Below are positions 6,201-10,260 of a stretch of 10,260 nucleotides of DNA, piece by piece (positions within the stretch are counted from its first letter, which is position 1; each line of letters begins with the position of its first letter). The DNA comes from JAICLL01 sp035252155. GTDB taxonomy: Bacteria > Planctomycetota > Planctomycetia > Pirellulales > JAICIG01. The DNA is taken from positions 1-10,260 of the forward strand of contig DATFDL010000142.1 in NCBI GenBank assembly GCA_035252155.1, in the 5' to 3' direction. A program made the position numbers and the translations under genes. The notes below the pieces were generated by a model. It had not been told where the DNA came from. It saw nothing but the letters and a program-made list of their open reading frames with translations, and did no database searches.

Positions 6201-6250
6201 GTCGGCTTTCGCTCCGCAGACGAGCGTGCTTTCGCGGAGCGAAAGCCGAC
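6201..6250. repeat. Perfect 17-nt inverted repeat just downstream of the GH57 gene
   Basis: The arms 6201-6217 and 6234-6250 match perfectly (GTCGGCTTTCGCTCCGC and its complement), with a 16-nt loop. A competing smaller hairpin uses 6228-6235 and 6239-6246 around GGA. The element lies 16 bp beyond the GH57 stop, where a transcription terminator is expected, but no T-run follows on the minus strand. It may shape the 3' end of the GH57 message or be another dispersed palindrome. Confidence 0.75.
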
Positions 6251-6265
6251 AATGGCCCGCCGCTG

Positions 6266-8464
6266 CTACGCCTGCCACATCATGTTTTCGAATTCCGGCG
6301 AGGGCACGGTGGTTTCGATCGCGCCTTCGGCGGGGGCGCGGTCGATGGCCTGCTCGCCTTGCAAAAGCTCGACGTAGAAGTGCACCGGGTCGTCCGTCGT
6401 CAGCGCCAGGCTGCGGCAGGGAATTGCCACTTCCAGGTAAACCGAAGCGGCGGCCTCGACGCCCGACTCGCTTACGGCCACGTCGTTGTGATAAAGCTGC
6501 ACGATCGGCTCTTGCCAATTCGGATGCGAGATCAACAGCTCAAAGCCCGCCGGCTCGAGGAAGACAATGCGCAGCGTTTCGATGTCGGCCAGGCGTTCTC
6601 GGGCCGGCCCGCCGCGCGCGTCGAACCGCAGGCAGAGCCGCTCGGCGTCGAAGCCGAAATAGACCGCCGCCAGCCGCCCCTCTTGCACCATCGACATCGT
6701 GCCGCGCGAGCCGCTAGGCAGCCAGCGGCCGGCGTTGATCCACTCGAAATACGTGCGGCGCCCGTCCACCGTCACGTTCAACAGGCTGCTGGGCTGCGTG
6801 TGTAGGTGCGCCGCCCGCTGCCCTTGGCTGATTGGGCGTGCCAGCTCGCCGGGCGGCGGGTCGCCCAAAATGGCGTAGACGTTTTGCAGATGTTTGCGAA
6901 ACAGCCGGTCGAACAGGGCGTCCTGGGCGCTGCTGTGCGAATCGCCAAACCACCAGAACCAATCACTGCCTTCCGCAATGTACAACTCAGTCCAGGCCCG
7001 TTCGATCTCGACCGGCGGCTTCTGCTTGGCCTGCGTGGCTCGCCTCAAGTGCTCGCGTGTCTGATCGAGCAGGTCCCAGGCGCGATTGCATTCGGGATGC
7101 CCGATCCAGATGCCAAAGTTGTGCTGAATCCAGCTTCCCGAAAACAGGCTGTCCAGTTTGTCAGTGGCCGGATGTTTTTCCAGGTAATCGCCCACACGGA
7201 CCGGCGTGATCTGGGGGTGCGCCACAATGCGGCGATAGAGCGCCCGCAAGAAATCGACGCCGCCGTTGGGGTAATACTCCCAGCAGTTTTCGCCGTCGAG
7301 AATGATGCTGACCAGCGTGGGCCGGTGCCCGGCGTTGGCGCCCGTGGCGCCGCCGATCGCCTCGAGCTTGCCGATGAAATCATCGACGGCGTGCTGGGCC
7401 TGGTAGCGTTGATAGTGAAAGCCGATCTGGTCGCTCATGGCGTGATCGCGAAAAACGAGCTGCACCTGCTGGCCTTTTTCCTCGGCCCGCCACGGACGAT
7501 AAAGCATTTCGGGATGGCGTAGAAAACCCTGCCCGTCGCGGGCCACCCAGCCCTGCGTCGAGCACGACAGGATCTCTTCGTCGGTGGCCAGCCAGCGAAT
7601 GCCGGCGGCGGCCACCGTGGGAATCATCGCCTGACAAACCGAACCTTCCGAGGGCCACATGCCGCGCGGCTTCTCGCCGAACAGCCGCTCGTGAAACGCA
7701 ACCGCCCGGCGAATCTGCTCGGCGGCGTCCTCAGGGTAGCCGTCGAGGTGCGTGGGAAGCTGCACTTCAGGCATGGCCTGCCGCGCCAGCCGCTTGTCCC
7801 ACAGCAGCGGCAGAATGGGGTGATAATACGGCGTGGTGGTCAGCTCGACTTGCCCGCGTTCAGCCAGTTCGCGGTGTAGCGGCACGACTTGGCGGAGTAG
7901 CTCGAGTTGTTTTTCGAGCAACCATTGCTTTTCCTGCTCGGTCCAGTTGCGTCCCTTGGCGCGGAATTCGGCCAGCTCGCGGTCGAGCTCGAAGGCCAGC
8001 GGGTGGATCCAGGTCAAGTTCGACCAGCACTGCAGGTCGAGCACGTCGCGCTTCGTAAACCGCTTGGCGGCCCGCGCGGCCGGGTCGATCGAGAGCCCGC
8101 GCTTCTGATAAAGCTCCAGATAGCGCGGATAGGGCCGGATCATCTGGTCGGGATGGACCATGAAGAAGTTGTCGAGCAGGTAATAGATATCTTGCTCAGA
8201 CAAGCCATCGGCAGGCGCTCGCGAGACGCGCAGGTGGGTGTCTTCGTGGCCGCGCTCGATATAGGCCAGCAATTGATCGAGCAGGCTGGGCACCAGGTTG
8301 ATGGTGGCGTGAAACTCAGGCGTCTCTTTCAAGAGCATCGCCATGCCCCAATAATCCTTGGTGCCGTGCAGCCGCACCCAGGGCATGGGGTTTTCGCCGC
8401 CGACGTCATCGGGATAGTAGGGCTGGTGCTGGTGCCAGAAGAAGGCCAGCGAAAGATCGTGCAT
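6266..8464 (-). CDS. Glycoside hydrolase family 57 (alpha-glucan-acting enzyme)
   Basis: A 732-residue cytosolic enzyme without a signal peptide. The GH57 signature regions appear in order: HQHQPYY (11-17) at the end of the first barrel strand; GQVELTTTPYYHPILPLL (204-221); GMWPSEGSV (268-276), where Glu273 is the expected nucleophile; DGENCWEYY (390-398), where Asp390 is the expected acid/base; and the aromatic stretch GSDWFWWFGDSH (499-510) in the helical domain. Residues about 550-732 form a beta-rich C-terminal region. GH57 enzymes are retaining and include alpha-amylases, amylopullulanases, 4-alpha-glucanotransferases and branching enzymes; which activity this one has cannot be read here. 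Glycogen or starch-like glucan is the likely substrate. The start has GGAGG 7 nt upstream, within the 20-bp gap behind the ParA-type gene, so the two may share a transcript. The family call is secure. Confidence 0.92.
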   Translation of the reverse strand: MHDLSLAFFWHQHQPYYPDDVGGENPMPWVRLHGTKDYWGMAMLLKETPEFHATINLVPSLLDQLLAYIERGHEDTHLRVSRAPADGLSEQDIYYLLDNFFMVHPDQMIRPYPRYLELYQKRGLSIDPAARAAKRFTKRDVLDLQCWSNLTWIHPLAFELDRELAEFRAKGRNWTEQEKQWLLEKQLELLRQVVPLHRELAERGQVELTTTPYYHPILPLLWDKRLARQAMPEVQLPTHLDGYPEDAAEQIRRAVAFHERLFGEKPRGMWPSEGSVCQAMIPTVAAAGIRWLATDEEILSCSTQGWVARDGQGFLRHPEMLYRPWRAEEKGQQVQLVFRDHAMSDQIGFHYQRYQAQHAVDDFIGKLEAIGGATGANAGHRPTLVSIILDGENCWEYYPNGGVDFLRALYRRIVAHPQITPVRVGDYLEKHPATDKLDSLFSGSWIQHNFGIWIGHPECNRAWDLLDQTREHLRRATQAKQKPPVEIERAWTELYIAEGSDWFWWFGDSHSSAQDALFDRLFRKHLQNVYAILGDPPPGELARPISQGQRAAHLHTQPSSLLNVTVDGRRTYFEWINAGRWLPSGSRGTMSMVQEGRLAAVYFGFDAERLCLRFDARGGPARERLADIETLRIVFLEPAGFELLISHPNWQEPIVQLYHNDVAVSESGVEAAASVYLEVAIPCRSLALTTDDPVHFYVELLQGEQAIDRAPAEGAIETTVPSPEFENMMWQA

Positions 8465-8471
8465 CTTGTAT

Positions 8472-8476
8472 CCTCC
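8472..8476 (-). promoter_or_regulatory. Ribosome binding site of the GH57 gene
   Basis: GGAGG on the minus strand lies 7 nt before the ATG at 8464, inside the 20-bp gap that follows the ParA-type gene. The short gap leaves little room for a separate promoter. Confidence 0.7.
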
Positions 8477-8484
8477 GTGAGGCG

Positions 8485-9477
8485 TTACAGCGCATTCAAA
8501 CCGACTCGCACGGCCATGTTTCGGGCTAGCCCTTTGAAGTCCGCATAACAGGCGTTTACGGCTGCCATGTGTCCGCCCAGGGCGCCGTCGGCCGGCTTAA
8601 GAAAAAACATGGGTTTTAGTGCGTCCTGCGCGAGCGGCATCAGGCTGCGATAATTCTTGAGCGTGGCCAGACAATGAGGGTCTTGGGATGTGGCGGGCCG
8701 ATTGCAGGCTGGCTCCGCGAGGACTTCCGCCGAATACGTGGCGGGAATCCGATCCATCCAACGCTGATAGGCTTTCACCGGGCGATCGAGCCTTACGGCA
8801 TGTTGCAACACGATGTAGCCGATGGGTGTCATCTCAGCTGGCGGCAGGATCAAATTCTTGTCGTCCGGCCTGCGATTCAGGCGGTCGAGCCACTCGGCGC
8901 GCCATTGGCGCAGGGTTGGCCCCAAGTTTTTCAGGCCTTGCAAGGAGAAGAGGTCTGAAGCCAAGGGAACGGCCACGAAATTAGCCGCCAAAATGGCCGA
9001 TCGGTTGATGGCGCCTAGGTTCGGTCCGACGTCGATGAGCGCGAGGTCAGCGCCGCGCTGCGCACTGGCGAGCTGAACAATCCGAAAAAATGAAGAGACA
9101 ACGCGGAAAGCGGCCTCATCGCGGTCGAGGCAGGCCGACCACGATGCCGACAACTTCGCCTCGAAGCGCGACAACCCGAGATCCCCAACCAGCAGGCCAA
9201 TGCGCTCGGCGATCGGCTCGACGTTGGGCTCGGCAATGTCGCCGGTCCCCTTGAGGATGGGACCGACCGCTCCAAGCAGCGTGCTCGCATGATCGCCATC
9301 GGGCCAAAGCTCCTCCAAACGATCCTCACGCAGAAACATGGCGCTCAAGTTCGCTTGGGGATCGAGATCAACCGCCACCACGTTGAGTCCCAAGTCGGCG
9401 TACATCCAGGCCAAATGATATACCAGCGATGTCTTGCCGACGCCGCCCTTGTTGTTGAAAAACACAATGCTTTTCAT
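8485..9477 (-). CDS. ParA/Soj-type (MinD superfamily) P-loop ATPase
   Basis: A 330-residue ATPase. The deviant Walker A motif NKGGVGKTS (9-17, with the signature Lys10 and Lys15) is at the N-terminus. VAVDLDPQANLS (34-45) is the A' motif, and LALIDVGPNLGAINRSA (145-161) with Asp149 is the Walker B region, followed by VPLASDLFSLQGL. Such ATPases form ATP-dependent dimers that often bind DNA or position cargo. The C-terminal third (about 215-330, with PIGYIVLQHAVRLDRPVKAY and FFLKPADGALGGH) is longer than in minimal partition ParAs and looks like a subfamily trait. The start at 9477 has GGAGG 5 nt upstream and places the P-loop at the usual position; the longer frame to 9519 has no such support. 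Its ATG overlaps the TGA of the upstream gene (ATGA), a sign of translational coupling. No parB gene or parS-like site is visible, so classical partition is unlikely to be the whole story. Confidence 0.85.
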   Translation of the reverse strand: MKSIVFFNNKGGVGKTSLVYHLAWMYADLGLNVVAVDLDPQANLSAMFLREDRLEELWPDGDHASTLLGAVGPILKGTGDIAEPNVEPIAERIGLLVGDLGLSRFEAKLSASWSACLDRDEAAFRVVSSFFRIVQLASAQRGADLALIDVGPNLGAINRSAILAANFVAVPLASDLFSLQGLKNLGPTLRQWRAEWLDRLNRRPDDKNLILPPAEMTPIGYIVLQHAVRLDRPVKAYQRWMDRIPATYSAEVLAEPACNRPATSQDPHCLATLKNYRSLMPLAQDALKPMFFLKPADGALGGHMAAVNACYADFKGLARNMAVRVGLNAL

Positions 9478-10260
9478 GCGATCCTCCGCAATGTCACAAG
9501 GACTGCTTGGGAATTGCAATGGATCTGCAAGGGGAGATTCCCGTTTCGCTCGAGTTCCTTGCGCGCCAGCGGGAAGCCAAACCCGAAGCGCTGGACGTAG
9601 CCCAGCGATTTCATGACCTCGGCGATCAACGGATTCCGATAATCGGTGACGCCCGGTTGGCCAAAGTTTTGTTCATTGACCTGACCGAACGGTCCGCCGG
9701 GACTGAGGATCTCCACTCGGTCGCTAAACCAATAAATTCGAATCGGCGCGTGAGTCGTTTCGTAGTTGCGATGCATGACGGCGTTGCGCGCCAGTTGCTG
9801 CAGCGCGACAATTGGGTAATCGGGATGCTTCAGCTCCCGTGGTCCCGCCGCGATGTTCGTCGCAATGGCGATGTTCGCTTCCAAGATGTCGTCGATTCCT
9901 CGCAGCAAGTCGGGCAGCGGGCCATCGATTTCTCGTTGGTGCCGGACGACTTCGGTAATCTCGACACCGTCGAACCGCACGAATTGAACGTAGGCGCCTG
10001 GAATCCATCGGCGCGGGTCTTTGCCCAGCGCCAAAAGTGCCGCGACGTTCGGTGTGCCATCCGGGCCCAGAAAATGCAACGAGGCAAGTTGCTGAGGAAC
10101 CGGGCGTTCGTTTTCCGCGAGTACATCGGCCGCGACTGCCGCGGGAAGATAGGCGCGCTCGAAGAGCGTCAGGTCAAGGTCGTCGAGCGCCGCGCCTCGC
10201 ATCGCTCGTTGATCGAACGGAAGGTTTTCGGCCCGTCGCTTTTCCGCCAGTCGGCGTTCC
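9474..10260 (-). CDS. COG2865-type ATP-binding protein (RecG-like C-terminal, AlbA_2/Schlafen class), 5' end outside window
   Basis: The frame is open to the right edge. The ATG at 10202 is not the likely start, because the 19 codons before it (ERRLAEKRRAENLPFDQRA, then MRGAALDDLDL) read smoothly and match the linker after the AlbA_2 domain in this class. About 261 residues are visible. A GHKL-like ATPase segment (HATPase_c_4) follows: ALQQLARNAVMHRNY (codons near 9800-9758) is the N-box, and SDRVEILSPGG the nucleotide-binding G1-like box. YRNPLIAEVMKSLGYVQRFG then matches the family's helix and Gly-rich turn. In the N-box the usual Glu (E-x-x-x-N) is Gln (Q-L-A-R-N), which may weaken hydrolysis. 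Members are annotated as putative transcriptional regulators or helicase-related; true helicase activity is not implied. The stop overlaps the ParA-type start, so the two products probably act together. The N-terminal AlbA_2 domain itself is expected, not seen. Confidence 0.78.
   Translation of the reverse strand, partial: ERRLAEKRRAENLPFDQRAMRGAALDDLDLTLFERAYLPAAVAADVLAENERPVPQQLASLHFLGPDGTPNVAALLALGKDPRRWIPGAYVQFVRFDGVEITEVVRHQREIDGPLPDLLRGIDDILEANIAIATNIAAGPRELKHPDYPIVALQQLARNAVMHRNYETTHAPIRIYWFSDRVEILSPGGPFGQVNEQNFGQPGVTDYRNPLIAEVMKSLGYVQRFGFGFPLARKELERNGNLPLQIHCNSQAVLVTLRRIA

Larger units (their letters stand above)
5826..6265. other. 440-bp gene-free stretch between the sigma and GH57 genes
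   Basis: I see no convincing gene here. The stretch holds a GC-rich hairpin just ahead of the sigma gene (5866-5888), a weak promoter-like site (5895-5900), a nested palindrome (5967-6156) and a perfect 17-nt inverted repeat (6201-6250). Open frames that cross it, such as the upstream extension of the sigma gene to 5975, are rich in Arg, Ala and Pro and look like shadows of GC-rich DNA. Confidence 0.7.

Noticed and set aside
6806..7522. 238-codon plus-strand open frame opposite the GH57 gene
   Set aside because: It lies fully within a gene with all GH57 motifs and shows no recognisable domain. Long antisense frames are common in GC-rich coding DNA.
7907..8548. 213-codon plus-strand open frame opposite the start of GH57 and the end of the ParA-type gene
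   Set aside because: It spans two well-supported minus-strand genes and has no domain or ribosome binding site of note.
9478..9519. Upstream extension of the ParA-type gene to 9519
   Set aside because: The P-loop normally starts a few residues from the N-terminus. The 9477 ATG has GGAGG and forms an ATGA overlap.
8485..10260. Plasmid or chromosome parAB partition locus
   Set aside because: Only the ParA-type ATPase is present. The coupled gene is a GHKL ATP-binding protein, not a ParB, and no parS-like palindrome was found.

Overview
The window looks like chromosomal DNA of a GC-rich planctomycete, probably of the Pirellulales type. This is inferred from several signs: a secreted protein that joins CxxCH haem motifs, PDZ domains and a DUF1549-like segment; an ECF sigma factor next to a membrane partner; an Nramp-like transporter of a divergent type; and intergenic spaces filled with long imperfect palindromes. 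No rRNA, tRNA, CRISPR array or transposase gene was seen.

Layout. The plus strand opens with the last 37 codons of a gene that resembles a cyclase/kynurenine-formamidase family protein (2-115). A 160-bp spacer with a strong palindrome follows, then an Nramp-type transporter of 658 residues (276-2252) with a soluble insertion of about 155 residues. Everything after that is on the minus strand. Reading in the direction of transcription from the right edge: a COG2865-type ATP-binding protein cut by the window end (9474-10260), a ParA-type ATPase joined to it by an ATGA overlap (8485-9477), and a GH57 glycoside hydrolase 20 bp further on (6266-8464). A 440-bp gene-free stretch rich in palindromes comes next. 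It is followed by an ECF sigma factor (5283-5825), a single-pass membrane protein likely to be its anti-sigma partner (4600-5208), and a secreted haem-motif/tandem-PDZ protein (2498-4558). That last gene converges on the transporter gene across a second palindrome (2317-2409).

How the genes may work together. Sigma factor, membrane partner and secreted PDZ/haem protein are close together (74- and 41-bp gaps), so they probably form a signalling unit in which an envelope or redox cue reaches the sigma factor. The ATP-binding protein and the ParA ATPase are translationally coupled and probably act together. No ParB gene or parS-like site is visible, so ordinary plasmid or chromosome partition is not supported, and a defence, mobile-element or regulatory role is possible but unproven. 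The GH57 enzyme probably acts on alpha-glucans such as glycogen; whether its place behind the ParA gene is functional cannot be told from this window.

The most notable items are the composite architecture of the secreted PDZ protein, the soluble insert in the transporter, the COG2865-ParA pair, and a family of intergenic palindromes, one unit of which occurs twice in this window.
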